This document shows positions 24,578 to 33,513 of a stretch of DNA of 64,000 nt, one piece after another. A model generated the notes under the pieces. That model was not told the origin of the DNA and did no database searches. It saw only the letters and a program-made list of their open reading frames with translations. Made by a program: the position numbers and the translations under genes. This stretch comes from Deltaproteobacteria bacterium (lineage in GTDB: Bacteria; Desulfobacterota; Binatia; Bin18), in NCBI GenBank assembly GCA_016874775.1, contig VGTJ01000006.1:1-64000 (forward strand), written 5' to 3'. Position 1 is the stretch's first letter. Each line of letters begins with the position of its first letter.

Positions 24578-27067
24578 ATGTCCATTGCCCACCGCGAGCG
24601 ACTAGTTGTGATTGGCAACGGTATGGCTGGTGCCCGAGTTGTCGAAGAAATCCTGCAACGCGATGCCCAACGCTTCACGATCACGATGTTCGGCGCGGAA
24701 CCGTATGGCAACTATAATCGTATCCTGCTCTCTAACGTCCTGAACGGCTCACAAAAAATCGAAGAAACCATTCTCAATCCGCTAGACTGGTACGCAGAGA
24801 ATCACATCACGTTACATACTGGCGTGAAAGCGAGGCTGATCGATCGCGTCCGACGCGTTGTTATCGGCAACGCGTTATTTCGTCACGCAACTCCCTACGG
24901 CATTGATGGCTGTGATCCCCATGGGAGATTCACCGAGGAACCTTATGATAAGGTCATTATCGCAACTGGCTCGCGTCCGTTTGTTCCTCCCCTGCAAGGC
25001 ATGGGCAAGCCTGGGACTTTTCTTTTCCGCACGCTCGATGACTGCGAACAGATTGCGCACTATGCGAAACACTGTCGCAAAGCGGTGGTGGTTGGAGGTG
25101 GTTTGTTGGGCCTTGAAGCAGCCAGAGGCCTGCTCACCCACGGGGTCGACGTCACGGTCATTGAAGCGCTTCCCCAGCTCATGGCCGCGCAACTCGACCC
25201 CGAGTCGGGTGAGTTATTGAAGAAGACAATCGAGCAGATGGGGATTCAAGTCTTGCTGGCCAAACTCTCTTCACAAATTCTCGGCGAAGAACGGGTTACC
25301 GGCATTCAGTTCAACGACGGTACGATACTTGATACCGATATGATCGTGGTCAGTACCGGTATCCGCCCGATCACGGAAACTGCCAAAGATTCAGGGCTGA
25401 CGGTCGAACGCGGCATTGTCTGCGATGACCAACTGCGTACCAATGATCCTGAGATTTTCGCGGTCGGTGAATGTGTCCAGCATCGTGGTATGATCTATGG
25501 ACTTGTCGATCCGATCTGGCAGCAAGCCAAAACCATTGCGGATGTCCTCACTGACGTGAATCCGCAAGCGACATACCTGGGATCGAAGCTCTCGACTAAA
25601 CTGAAAGTGATGGGCGTTGAGCTGGCATCAATGGGTGACCCAAGAGCTATCGAGCCTGAAGACGATGTCGTTGTCTATCGCGAACCCTCACGTGGCGTCT
25701 ACAAACGCATGGTCGTGCGCGATAAGAAACTCATCAGCGCGATTCTTCTCGGCGAAACTGACACCGCTGGTGTATTGGCGCAGATGTTTACCCTTGAAAC
25801 GGCTGTGCCAGAACGACGCGCGGACTTGCTATTCGGCACCTCGACTGGCGCTCCTATCCTGTCCGTATTCGACCTGCCTGACCAAGCGCAGATCTGTAAC
25901 TGCAATGGCGTCGCTAAGGGTAAGATCAAAGAAGCAATCATGATCGGCAAATGCAAGTCGATGTCCAAAGTCGGCGCCCACACCAAAGCTGGCACTGGCT
26001 GTGGCAGTTGTAAGCCGCTGATTATGCAATTGCTGGAAGTGTATGCCGGTGAAGTGCAGGAAGATCCGACTGAGCACTATTATGTTCCTGGCGTGCCGTT
26101 TACCAAGCCGGAATTAATTGCCGCCATCAAAGCCAAGGGACTCAAGAGCGTTAGCGCAGTCTTCCGTGAACTCGCGAGCGGCAAAGAAGATCCCGGTAGC
26201 AAGCCGGGACTCGCGTCGCTACTGAAATCGTTGTGGCCGCACGACTACGAAGACGAACGCGATGCGCGCTTCATCAATGACCGCGTGCATGCCAACATTC
26301 AACGCGATGCCACGTTCAGTGTGGTGCCGCGCATCTATGGCGGTGTGACCTCAGCCGCAGAGCTGCAGCGTATTGCCGAAGTCGCGGTGAAGTACAACGT
26401 ACCGCTGGTCAAACTCACTGGTGGTCAACGTATCGACCTTCTAGGAATCAAGAAGGAAGATCTTCCTTCGGTGTGGAAAGATCTCGGCATGCCGAGCGGC
26501 CATGCCTACACCAAAGCGTTTCGCACCTGCAAGAGCTGCGTGGGGACTGATTTCTGTCGCTATGGACTTGGTGACTCAATTGCGCTCGCACAAAAAATCG
26601 AACGTCGCTTTCAAGGACTCGAATCACCCCACAAGATGAAGCTCGCAACTACTGGCTGTCCACGCAATTGTTCAGAAGCCTACGTCAAAGATCTTGGTGC
26701 CGTGGCGATCGAAGGTGGCCAATGGGAAATCTATATCGGCGGCGCAGCCGGTAGTTCAGTACGTAAAGGGGACCTGCTCTGCACGGTCAATACGCATGAT
26801 GAAGTGCTGAAGTACATGGGTCGCTTCATGCAGTATTACCGCGAGAACGCCAAGTACCTCGAACGCACCTATGGGTTCGTTGAACGTCTCGGTATCGAGC
26901 GGTTACGCGACATTCTGATCGAAGACAAAGAAGGCATCTGCGCACGGCTTGATGCAGAAATCAACGCCGCTGTCGCTGCCTATAAAGATCCGTGGCTAGA
27001 AGCGGTTGAGCCAGTGCACGCAAGCCAGTTTGCTGAGCCGGTGGTGGTTGCACCAGCAACTCGCTGA
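24578..27067 (+). CDS. nirB: Assimilatory nitrite reductase, large subunit
   Basis: From the ATG at 24578 the protein has 829 residues; a longer frame from 24467 would translate the leader hairpins and is not favoured. Domains in order: FAD/NAD(P)H-binding (LVVIGNGMAGARVVEEIL near the start, second nucleotide fold VVVGGGLLGLEAA), a BFD-type [2Fe-2S] domain (CNCNGVAKGKIKEA with TGCGSCKPL), a nitrite/sulfite reductase ferredoxin-like half, and the siroheme-[4Fe-4S] domain (CKSCVGTDFC, TTGCPRNCSEA). It reduces nitrite to ammonium in the cytoplasm with NirD. It is the first gene of the nitrate/nitrite operon. Confidence 0.95.
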   Translation: MSIAHRERLVVIGNGMAGARVVEEILQRDAQRFTITMFGAEPYGNYNRILLSNVLNGSQKIEETILNPLDWYAENHITLHTGVKARLIDRVRRVVIGNALFRHATPYGIDGCDPHGRFTEEPYDKVIIATGSRPFVPPLQGMGKPGTFLFRTLDDCEQIAHYAKHCRKAVVVGGGLLGLEAARGLLTHGVDVTVIEALPQLMAAQLDPESGELLKKTIEQMGIQVLLAKLSSQILGEERVTGIQFNDGTILDTDMIVVSTGIRPITETAKDSGLTVERGIVCDDQLRTNDPEIFAVGECVQHRGMIYGLVDPIWQQAKTIADVLTDVNPQATYLGSKLSTKLKVMGVELASMGDPRAIEPEDDVVVYREPSRGVYKRMVVRDKKLISAILLGETDTAGVLAQMFTLETAVPERRADLLFGTSTGAPILSVFDLPDQAQICNCNGVAKGKIKEAIMIGKCKSMSKVGAHTKAGTGCGSCKPLIMQLLEVYAGEVQEDPTEHYYVPGVPFTKPELIAAIKAKGLKSVSAVFRELASGKEDPGSKPGLASLLKSLWPHDYEDERDARFINDRVHANIQRDATFSVVPRIYGGVTSAAELQRIAEVAVKYNVPLVKLTGGQRIDLLGIKKEDLPSVWKDLGMPSGHAYTKAFRTCKSCVGTDFCRYGLGDSIALAQKIERRFQGLESPHKMKLATTGCPRNCSEAYVKDLGAVAIEGGQWEIYIGGAAGSSVRKGDLLCTVNTHDEVLKYMGRFMQYYRENAKYLERTYGFVERLGIERLRDILIEDKEGICARLDAEINAAVAAYKDPWLEAVEPVHASQFAEPVVVAPATR

Positions 27068-27181
27068 AGAGTGGGAGAAAAGGGTAAAGGGGGATGACAA
27101 AAACTGAAACGGTGAATCGGTGTAGAAAAAATGAGAGAGATGATGAGTCTACAATCCTTACTAATCAGTGGAGGTCTCATC

Positions 27182-27511
27182 ATGGCCTCACAGCAACTAT
27201 CGTCAAAACAGGTAGTGAACCTCGGTTCGATTGACTTCATTCCTCTGGGTGAAGGCCGCGCTTACAAAGTCGGGAGTATTGCGGTTACGGTGTTTCGTCC
27301 GCGTGATGGTAAACTGTACGCGACGCAAAGCCACTGTCCACATCGCCAAGGCCCGTTGGCGGATGGAATCGTGGGCGCTGGCACCGTCATCTGCCCGTTT
27401 CATGCCTGGAAGTTTGATCTCGCCACTGGACATTGCGCCGCCGAGAACGTCACTCTGCGAACCTACCCCGTGTATGAACTCGACGGGCAACTCTTCATAG
27501 AAATTGAGTAA
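27182..27511 (+). CDS. nirD: Nitrite reductase small subunit, Rieske type
   Basis: The 109-residue protein starts at ATG 27182 (GGAGG seven bases upstream); an upstream in-frame ATG at 27131 lacks a ribosome-binding site. It carries a complete Rieske motif pair, CPHRQGPLADG and CPFHAWKFDL, with the Cys-His ligands. Many NirD proteins have lost these ligands, so this is the [2Fe-2S]-binding version. It would bind NirB in the cytoplasm. The next gene begins ten bases after its stop. Confidence 0.9.
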   Translation: MASQQLSSKQVVNLGSIDFIPLGEGRAYKVGSIAVTVFRPRDGKLYATQSHCPHRQGPLADGIVGAGTVICPFHAWKFDLATGHCAAENVTLRTYPVYELDGQLFIEIE

Positions 27512-27520
27512 CTCTTTTTT

Positions 27521-28744
27521 ATGAATGCGCGGAAATCAACTACGGACATCTTCTCCACCCTAGCGCTCGACCGTGCGGCCTGTACTGCGGCGCTGATCGT
27601 GGGCGGACTCGTCACACTGTTTATCGCCATCGGCTCGCAGTGGCTTCGACATTTCGACTGGATGCTGCTGCACTACGCAATCGCCTCAGTCTTCGCTTTC
27701 GCCGCCAGTACCTATCGCATTGTCTTATGGCTGCGACGTCCACCGACTCAACGCTACTGGCAACAGAACTGGCGTCTGTTCCGCGCCGGTGGCATCAAAA
27801 ATAGCCTGCAGATTGGCAAGTTACTGTTCAATAGCGTCGGCGCGCAAAAGTTCATCGCGCAACGCAGCCGCTATCGTTGGATCATGCATTTGTGTTTGTC
27901 GTGGGGTGGGATGCTCGCCTTCGCCCTCACCTTCCCGTTGGTGTTCGGGTGGGTGCATTTCGAAACCCCTGCCGATGATCTGAATAAATATCACGTCGTG
28001 TTCTTCGGCATGAAAGTACAAGAGTTTTCCATTCATTCACTGATCGGATTTATTACCTTCAACATGCTCAACATTGCCGCCGTCATCATGCTGGTCGGCG
28101 TGTTGATGGCACTCTATCGTCGTCTGACTGACGGCGGTGCAATTGCGCTCCAGCGTTTCAGCAACGACATCGCTCCTCTTCTTCTCCTCTTGGTGGTTGC
28201 GGCCAGTGGCCTCGGGCTCACCATCAGTGCGCATTTCATGAATGGTCGGGGATTTCCGTTTATCGCGGCAACCCACGCAGCCTCAGTGATTATCCTCTTA
28301 CTCTCATTACCCTTCGGTAAGTTATTCCACATCTTCCAACGGCCAGCTCACATTGGGGTCGGGCTGTACAAACACGCTGGGCAAATGGGTGCACAGGCGC
28401 ACTGTGGACGCTGCGGGGAAGCCTTCGCTTCGCAAATGCATGTTGACGATCTTAAGCAAGTTTTTGCTGAACTTGGAATGGATGCGCAGCTCGACGGACC
28501 GGTGTCGCACTATCAGGAGGTGTGTCCACCGTGTCGGCGACGGTTGCTCGCGCTCAACCAGGGCAAGACGATGACTGCAGTTAAGATGCAGTGGGTAGGA
28601 ATTGAAGCAGCGCTGAATGGGAGAAACGGAGAGTGGGAGAACGGGAGAGAAAATAGAGAAGAACTTCTTTCACCCATTCCCCCACTCACCCATTCCCCCA
28701 TTCGTTCTGCTACCGATTCCCACGTGGATACTCCAGCAGCGTAA
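27521..28744 (+). CDS. NarI/HdrE-like membrane cytochrome b subunit with C-terminal zinc ribbon
   Basis: The 407-residue protein has about six membrane segments between residues 20 and 285, with histidines placed in or beside them (WMLLHYA, RWIMHLCLSWGG, EFSIHSLIGF, ATHAASVIILL, KLFHIFQRPAH), as in the heme-b nitrate reductase gamma/HdrE/DsrM family. A soluble end follows with four cysteines, CGRCGEAF and CPPCRRR, that could bind zinc or iron. The last 40 residues (from GRNGEWENGRENREE) derive from a GGGAGAACGGGAG / CCCATTCCCCC inverted repeat. I infer a quinol-oxidising anchor that feeds electrons to the NasA-type subunit encoded next. Heme binding is not proven. Confidence 0.65.
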   Translation: MNARKSTTDIFSTLALDRAACTAALIVGGLVTLFIAIGSQWLRHFDWMLLHYAIASVFAFAASTYRIVLWLRRPPTQRYWQQNWRLFRAGGIKNSLQIGKLLFNSVGAQKFIAQRSRYRWIMHLCLSWGGMLAFALTFPLVFGWVHFETPADDLNKYHVVFFGMKVQEFSIHSLIGFITFNMLNIAAVIMLVGVLMALYRRLTDGGAIALQRFSNDIAPLLLLLVVAASGLGLTISAHFMNGRGFPFIAATHAASVIILLLSLPFGKLFHIFQRPAHIGVGLYKHAGQMGAQAHCGRCGEAFASQMHVDDLKQVFAELGMDAQLDGPVSHYQEVCPPCRRRLLALNQGKTMTAVKMQWVGIEAALNGRNGEWENGRENREELLSPIPPLTHSPIRSATDSHVDTPAA

Positions 28745-28759
28745 AGAAAGTAAAAAGAG

Positions 28760-31009
28760 ATGGCACAGCTCCCACTCTCAGAAGAGGCATTCATCGACCG
28801 CTACGGTCCCCACCTCAATTACGAACCCGCCGGTGGCTGGCAAGTTAGCACCACGCCAGACCGATTAGTGAAGACGCATTGCTGCTTTTGCGGAGTGCAG
28901 TGTGGCATCCAACTCAAAGTGCGCGATGAAAAAGTCGTGGGCTTTGAGCCGTGGTCTGATTTTCCGGTCAATCAAGGCAAGCTGTGCCCGAAAGGGGTCA
29001 AGCGCTACCTGCAGAATAATCATCCTGATCGCTTGCTCGCTCCGCTCGTCCGCACCGCAGATGGTTTTCGTGAAGCGGAGTGGGACGAGGTGCTAACCAA
29101 AGTGGTCGACAACATGCACCGCATTCAGCAGCAGTATGGCAAAGACGCCTTTGCTCTGCTCGGTGGTGCGTCGCTGACCAATGAAAAAGCCTATCTGATG
29201 GGCAAGTTTGCCCGCGTCGCGTTAGGCACTGCCAATATCGACTACAATGGTCGGTTGTGTATGGTCTCGGCCGGCGCAGGCAACAAGATGGCCTTCGGTA
29301 TCGATCGGGCAGCGAATCCGTGGAGCGATATTCCACTCGCGAAATGCATTATCGTCACTGGCAGTAACGTTGGCGAATGCTTTCCGATTCTCACTAATTA
29401 TCTCTGGCGTGCGCGTGATAATGGAGCAAAACTGATTGTTATTGACCCGCGCATGACACCGATCGCACGAACAGCGGATCTGTTCTTACCAGTCCGCCCT
29501 GGACGCGACAGCGCACTGATGAACGGCATCCTCCATGTCATGATCGAACGCGATTGGCTCGCTCATCAGTTTATTGCTGAACATACAGTGGACTTTGATA
29601 AGGTCCAAGAAACGGTCGCTGCCTACACTCCGCAATACACTGCCGAGATCGCTGGTGTACCAGCCGCGAATATCATCAAGGCCGCCGAGATGTGGGGCGA
29701 GGCGCCGACGTCGATGTTGCTCCATGCACGCGGTATCGAACATCACACCAAGGGTGTCGAGAATGTCCTTTCCTGCATTAACTTGGTGTTAGCCAGTGGA
29801 CGTATCGGTCGCCCAGGCTGCGGATATGGCACCATTACCGGCCAAGGCAATGGCCAAGGTGGACGCGAACACGGCCAGCGTTGCAACCAGCTTCCTGGTG
29901 GACGTGACATCGAGAACCTGCATCACCGCCAGGAGATTGCTACCTTCTGGGGGATCGAAGAAGCTGAGCTGCCGCAGAAAGGACTCACGGCAGTCGAGAT
30001 CTTCGACGCCATCAACGAAGGCAAAATCAAAGGACTGTTGTCGATCTCTTTTAATCCGCTGGTGTCGCTACCGAACGCGAGTCTCACCAAGGCGGCTTTA
30101 GAAAAACTGGAGTTCTACGCGGCAATCGAACCTTTCATGTCGGAAACCGCGCGGCATGCGGATGTTGTCCTCGCTGGTTCACTGCAAGAAGAAGACGAAG
30201 GCACGGTCACCAACGGTGAAGGGCGTGTCATTCGCTTACGGCAATCAGTTAAGCCACCAGCCAATGCTCGGGTCGATTGGGAGATCATTATCGATATCGC
30301 CCATCGCTTAGGCAAAAAATCATTCTTTCCGTATCACAAAGCTGAAGACCTGTTCAGTGAATTGACGCGCGCGTCTGCCGGTGGACCGATTGATTACGCA
30401 GGGATCACCTACAAACGCATTGAGGACAATAAAGGCGTCTTCTGGCCTTGTCCGAACCCACAACATCCTGGCACGCCACGCTTGTTTGAAGGTGGCAAGT
30501 TCGCCCATCCTGATGGCAAAGCACGATTTCACGCCATCCAGTATCGTCCACCTGCCGAAGACATCGACGCGGAGTATCCGATCCTCATGACCAGCGGTCG
30601 CGTTGTCTCGCAGTATCTCAGTGGCACCCAGACGCGACGGATTGGCCCATTGGTGGATCAGTATCCATCTCCGCAAGTGGAGATTCATCCAATGTTGGCG
30701 CAGAAAATCGGTATCAAATCTGGTGATACTGTCCATGTCGAAAGCCGCCGTGGCGAACTGTATTTGCCTGCACTGGTAGTGAAGACTATTCGGCCAGACA
30801 CGATTTTCATTCCTTATCACTGGCCAGGTGCTCGCTCAGCCAACCGTGTCACTAATCGTGTTCTTGATCCGATCTCTAAGATTCCTGAGTTTAAGGTGTG
30901 TGCGGTACGGATCAACAGAGTAGATTTCGGAATGCGGATTGCGGATTGCGGATTGGCAAAGACGGATAATACCCTCTCCCTCGATGGGAGAGGGTTAGGG
31001 AAAGGGTGA
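28760..31009 (+). CDS. nasA: NasA-type assimilatory nitrate reductase catalytic subunit
   Basis: This 749-residue molybdopterin oxidoreductase has an N-terminal [4Fe-4S] motif (Cys41-x2-Cys44-x3-Cys48-x27-Cys76). Cys167 in YNGRLCM is the probable molybdenum ligand, as in Nap/Nas enzymes. It has cofactor-binding stretches [20 protein letters not shown] and [13 protein letters not shown], and a molydop-binding C-terminal domain ([28 protein letters not shown]). No Tat signal is present, so it is cytoplasmic. It lacks the C-terminal BFD domain of long NasA proteins. The final 29 residues (from [14 protein letters not shown]) are encoded by GATTGCG repeats and a family B palindrome and probably replaced the original end. 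Confidence 0.9.
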   Translation: MAQLPLSEEAFIDRYGPHLNYEPAGGWQVSTTPDRLVKTHCCFCGVQCGIQLKVRDEKVVGFEPWSDFPVNQGKLCPKGVKRYLQNNHPDRLLAPLVRTADGFREAEWDEVLTKVVDNMHRIQQQYGKDAFALLGGASLTNEKAYLMGKFARVALGTANIDYNGRLCMVSAGAGNKMAFGIDRAANPWSDIPLAKCIIVTGSNVGECFPILTNYLWRARDNGAKLIVIDPRMTPIARTADLFLPVRPGRDSALMNGILHVMIERDWLAHQFIAEHTVDFDKVQETVAAYTPQYTAEIAGVPAANIIKAAEMWGEAPTSMLLHARGIEHHTKGVENVLSCINLVLASGRIGRPGCGYGTITGQGNGQGGREHGQRCNQLPGGRDIENLHHRQEIATFWGIEEAELPQKGLTAVEIFDAINEGKIKGLLSISFNPLVSLPNASLTKAALEKLEFYAAIEPFMSETARHADVVLAGSLQEEDEGTVTNGEGRVIRLRQSVKPPANARVDWEIIIDIAHRLGKKSFFPYHKAEDLFSELTRASAGGPIDYAGITYKRIEDNKGVFWPCPNPQHPGTPRLFEGGKFAHPDGKARFHAIQYRPPAEDIDAEYPILMTSGRVVSQYLSGTQTRRIGPLVDQYPSPQVEIHPMLAQKIGIKSGDTVHVESRRGELYLPALVVKTIRPDTIFIPYHWPGARSANRVTNRVLDPISKIPEFKVCAVRINRVDFGMRIADCGLAKTDNTLSLDGRGLGKG

Positions 31010-31016
31010 TTATCTC

Positions 31017-31616
31017 ATGACCATGGAATTCTTTGTTGATCCCTCGCGCTGTATTGGCTGTCAGGCCTGTTTTCATGCCTGCGCGGAGTGCGAAAGTCAT
31101 CGCGGATTGTCGATGATTCACCTCGACTTTGTTGATCGTTCGAGTTCACCGCAAACGACACCAACCGTCTGCATGCATTGCGAGGATCCGACCTGCGCGA
31201 AAGTGTGTCCGGCTGATGCGATCAAACAGACCGCCGAAGGCATAGTGCAATCCGCGCTAAAGCCGCGCTGCATTGGCTGCTCGAACTGTGTGTTGTCTTG
31301 TCCGTTTGGTGTACCGCGCTACCTACCCGCGCAAGATCAGATGATGAAATGCGACATGTGTTACGATCGTACGTCGGTTGGGCTCGCGCCAATGTGCGCA
31401 ACTGTTTGTCCGAGCGGCGCGCTCTATTATGGTCCACGCGAGACAATCGAAAAGAGCCGCCGAGAAACACCAATCAACTCTTTCACCTTTGGCCGTCGCG
31501 TGGTCAAGACTAAAGTCAACATGATGGTCGGGAATGGGGCTGAAGAGTTGGACATCGATGTGGCAAGCTTCATGCTGGGGATTAGGGGTTGGCAGGAAAA
31601 AGGCTCTGGGATTTAG
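31017..31616 (+). CDS. Four-cluster [4Fe-4S] ferredoxin-like electron-transfer subunit
   Basis: The 199-residue protein has four cysteine groups: [37 protein letters not shown], and CDMC with CATVCP, as in NarH/DmsB/HycB-type subunits. It should carry electrons from the membrane protein to NasA. It has no export signal. It begins seven bases after nasA, and the purine-rich DNA of the family B repeat (GGGAAAGGGTG) serves as its ribosome-binding region. Its last dozen residues ([13 protein letters not shown]) come from a GGGGATTAGGGGTTGG repeat. Confidence 0.85.
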   Translation: MTMEFFVDPSRCIGCQACFHACAECESHRGLSMIHLDFVDRSSSPQTTPTVCMHCEDPTCAKVCPADAIKQTAEGIVQSALKPRCIGCSNCVLSCPFGVPRYLPAQDQMMKCDMCYDRTSVGLAPMCATVCPSGALYYGPRETIEKSRRETPINSFTFGRRVVKTKVNMMVGNGAEELDIDVASFMLGIRGWQEKGSGI

Positions 31617-31628
31617 TAGAAAAAGACA

Positions 31629-32177
31629 ATGGATACACACTCCCATACTTTATCATCTCCGGTTGCATCAAACATGACAAACCAACCCCTAACCCCGAAC
31701 CCCCACCCCCCAGCTTTTCCCATTCCCTGGGAAGACGAACAAACCGTTACACGCCGTAACTTCATGTCGTTCGTCTTGCTACTTTCGACCACGCTTCTAG
31801 CGAGCACTGGCCTCCTTGGGCTCGTCAACTGGTTTCAGCGGCGATCAACTGCGCAGTTTACTCCCGCATTGATCGCTACAGTGAATGATGTACCGATCGC
31901 AAGTGCGAAGCTGTTCTCCTATCCAACTGCCCATGACCCGTGCCTGCTCATTCGTCTCGCAGAGAATCAGTTCGTCGCCTACAGTCAGAAGTGCACTCAT
32001 CTTTCGTGCCCCGTGATTTATCAAGCGCAAAAGAACGAATTTTTCTGCCCGTGTCATGCTGGGCGGTTTGCGGTCGATGACGGACGTGTGCTTGGTGGCC
32101 CACCGCAACGGCCGCTTCCGCGCATCCTACTCAATGTGAAAGGCCACGAAGTGTGGGCGACTGGAGTCCACGTATGA
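31629..32177 (+). CDS. Membrane-anchored Rieske iron-sulfur protein with Tat-like signal
   Basis: The 182-residue protein has an N-terminal basic motif TRRNFMSFVLLLSTTLL followed by one membrane span, as in QcrA-type Rieske proteins that are exported by Tat and stay anchored. The [2Fe-2S] motif pair is complete: CTHLSCP and CPCHAGRF. The first 45 residues are Pro-rich and repeat-derived (PLTPNPHPP); ATG 31674 is another possible start. It is an electron carrier, probably on the periplasmic face. Its place within a cytoplasmic nitrate reductase operon is unusual. The stop overlaps the next start (ATGA). Confidence 0.8.
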   Translation: MDTHSHTLSSPVASNMTNQPLTPNPHPPAFPIPWEDEQTVTRRNFMSFVLLLSTTLLASTGLLGLVNWFQRRSTAQFTPALIATVNDVPIASAKLFSYPTAHDPCLLIRLAENQFVAYSQKCTHLSCPVIYQAQKNEFFCPCHAGRFAVDDGRVLGGPPQRPLPRILLNVKGHEVWATGVHV

Positions 32178-32413
32178 GCACCCTGCCGACCACGGGCTAT
32201 CAGCAACGGAATAACGTCTTTTCTCTAACTGCACTTTCAATGATTGTTTTGCTGTGCTTACAAATTTGGCTCTTTATCGAGGTCACGCATATCTCTTTAG
32301 GTGGGGATGGGCATTTTTCCTTACTGGCAACGGTTCTTTCTTTCATGTGCACCGCCGGAAACTGGCAATTGTGGACACTCCTCCATCGTAGAATTGGCGA
32401 CTTCAGCCGATAA
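32174..32413 (+). CDS. Small two-span membrane protein of the nitrate reductase operon
   Basis: The 79-residue product from ATG 32174 overlaps the Rieske stop by four bases. Two hydrophobic stretches are visible (FSLTALSMIVLLCLQIWLFI and FSLLATVLSFMCTAGNW). I do not recognise a family. Tight coupling to the Rieske gene suggests a small subunit or assembly partner of the membrane complex. Confidence 0.6.
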   Translation: MSTLPTTGYQQRNNVFSLTALSMIVLLCLQIWLFIEVTHISLGGDGHFSLLATVLSFMCTAGNWQLWTLLHRRIGDFSR

Positions 32414-32441
32414 GAACAAAAAGACTTCAGGAGGGTGATCC

Positions 32442-32684
32442 ATGCAAAAGAACGCATTTCAACGTGAACACATCGTCGACCAGATCAAGACCTTCTTTAG
32501 TGGTGTCCACGACATCTCAGACTTTTATCTCCGTATGTACACACTGAGCGGTATCTGTCGCACCTGCGATGGTCGCGGCTACGTGAACAGCACTGAAGAG
32601 GCCTGCCCAACGTGCCACTCCAGCGGCAGCAGTGACGTATGGCGTAATGCAGCACTAGCAAAGCAACAAGCACAGGAGCGGTAA
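32442..32684 (+). CDS. Small zinc-ribbon protein (DnaJ-like CxxC pairs)
   Basis: The 80-residue protein has two CxxCxxxG motifs, CRTCDGRG and CPTCHSSG, spaced as in a DnaJ-type zinc-finger repeat, preceded by a helical segment (HIVDQIKTFFSGVHDISDFY). An AGGAGGGTG site precedes the ATG. It ends the nitrate reductase operon. A role in cofactor insertion or subunit assembly is possible but not shown. Confidence 0.6.
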   Translation: MQKNAFQREHIVDQIKTFFSGVHDISDFYLRMYTLSGICRTCDGRGYVNSTEEACPTCHSSGSSDVWRNAALAKQQAQER

Positions 32685-32691
32685 CGAACTT

Positions 32692-32708
32692 CGTGCGCAC
32701 AGCGCACG
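32692..32708. terminator. Possible bidirectional hairpin between the nitrate operon and ubiE
   Basis: CGTGCGC-ACA-GCGCACG forms a seven-base-pair stem between the convergent zinc-ribbon gene and ubiE. There is no T-run, so terminator strength is uncertain. Confidence 0.35.
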
Positions 32709-32712
32709 CTAC

Positions 32713-33507
32713 CTACCTGCGCTGCGCCACAATCAATTGCGCGATTCCCCCAGAAAGCGGATGACGCACCACCTGCTGAAACCCAGCCTGCTCAATCATG
32801 GCGCGAAATTCAGACGGACTGGGGAGATAGGACACTGACTTCGGTAAGTATGCATACGCCTGACGGTCCGAGAGAAGCCCGCCGACAAACGGCACCACAC
32901 GGTTAAAGTAAAACTGATGGCCCCAACGCAAGACGACATTGGCAGGAGTATCGACTTCGAGCAGTGCCATTCTGCCGTCGGGCTTCAGTATGCGCGCAGC
33001 CTCAGCCAGCGCGACGGGAATCGATACAAAGTTGCGCAACGCAAAGCCTGATAGCACGACTGTCGTCGATGCATCTGGCAAGGGAACGCAGCCAGCATCA
33101 GCTTGAACAAACGAAGCCTTGATTCCTCGTCGTCGTGCACCCACCAGCATATTGCCAGCGAAATCCACGCCGATCACCCGAGCACCGGTTTGTGCAGCCA
33201 GTTCACTGAGATCTCCAGTCCCACAAGCGAGATCGACAACAACATCTTGTGAAGTTATCGCAACGGTACGAATCGTCTGTCGTCGCCAGCGCTGGTCGAG
33301 TTGAAACGAAAATAGACGATTGAGCGCATCGTAGCGCGGCGCGATGCGGTCGAACATCGTCCGTACGTACACCGCCTTGTCGTCAGTAGAAGGAAGAGCT
33401 CCTGGTAATTGCAGATTGCGGATTGCGGATTGCGGACTCTCTGGAACAGATTGCGGAGTGTGGATCGTGGATTGTGGGCCAACTTCTGTGGGTTGTTGCT
33501 TAGACAT
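32713..33507 (-). CDS. ubiE: UbiE/MenG-type C-methyltransferase
   Basis: The 264-residue SAM-dependent methyltransferase of quinone biosynthesis has the UbiE signature: VRTMFDRIAPRYDALNRLFS, motif I DLACGTGDL, GFALRNF, and FYFNRVVPFVGGLLSDRQAYAYLP. It methylates demethylmenaquinone or the ubiquinone precursor; which one cannot be told here. The first 35 residues (STIHTPQSVPESPQSAIRNL) are encoded by a GATTGCGGATTG repeat and are unlike the family; an internal start near VYVRTMFDR is possible. Quinones link it loosely to the membrane nitrate reductase operon. Confidence 0.88.
   Translation of the reverse strand: MSKQQPTEVGPQSTIHTPQSVPESPQSAIRNLQLPGALPSTDDKAVYVRTMFDRIAPRYDALNRLFSFQLDQRWRRQTIRTVAITSQDVVVDLACGTGDLSELAAQTGARVIGVDFAGNMLVGARRRGIKASFVQADAGCVPLPDASTTVVLSGFALRNFVSIPVALAEAARILKPDGRMALLEVDTPANVVLRWGHQFYFNRVVPFVGGLLSDRQAYAYLPKSVSYLPSPSEFRAMIEQAGFQQVVRHPLSGGIAQLIVAQRR
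33409..33480. repeat. GATTGCGGATTGCG short repeat (family D)
   Basis: Tandem GATTGCG/GATTGTGG units occur here inside the ubiE 5' end. Related blocks lie at 30930-30957 (nasA 3' end), 33908-33941, and within the MITE-like elements at 40052 and 52112. Confidence 0.7.
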
Positions 33508-33513
33508 GAGTTG

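Noticed and set aside
33409-33480. Tandem GATTGCG units as a CRISPR-like array
   Set aside because: Units are only 7-14 bases with no regular spacers and no cas genes; they are a short dispersed repeat.
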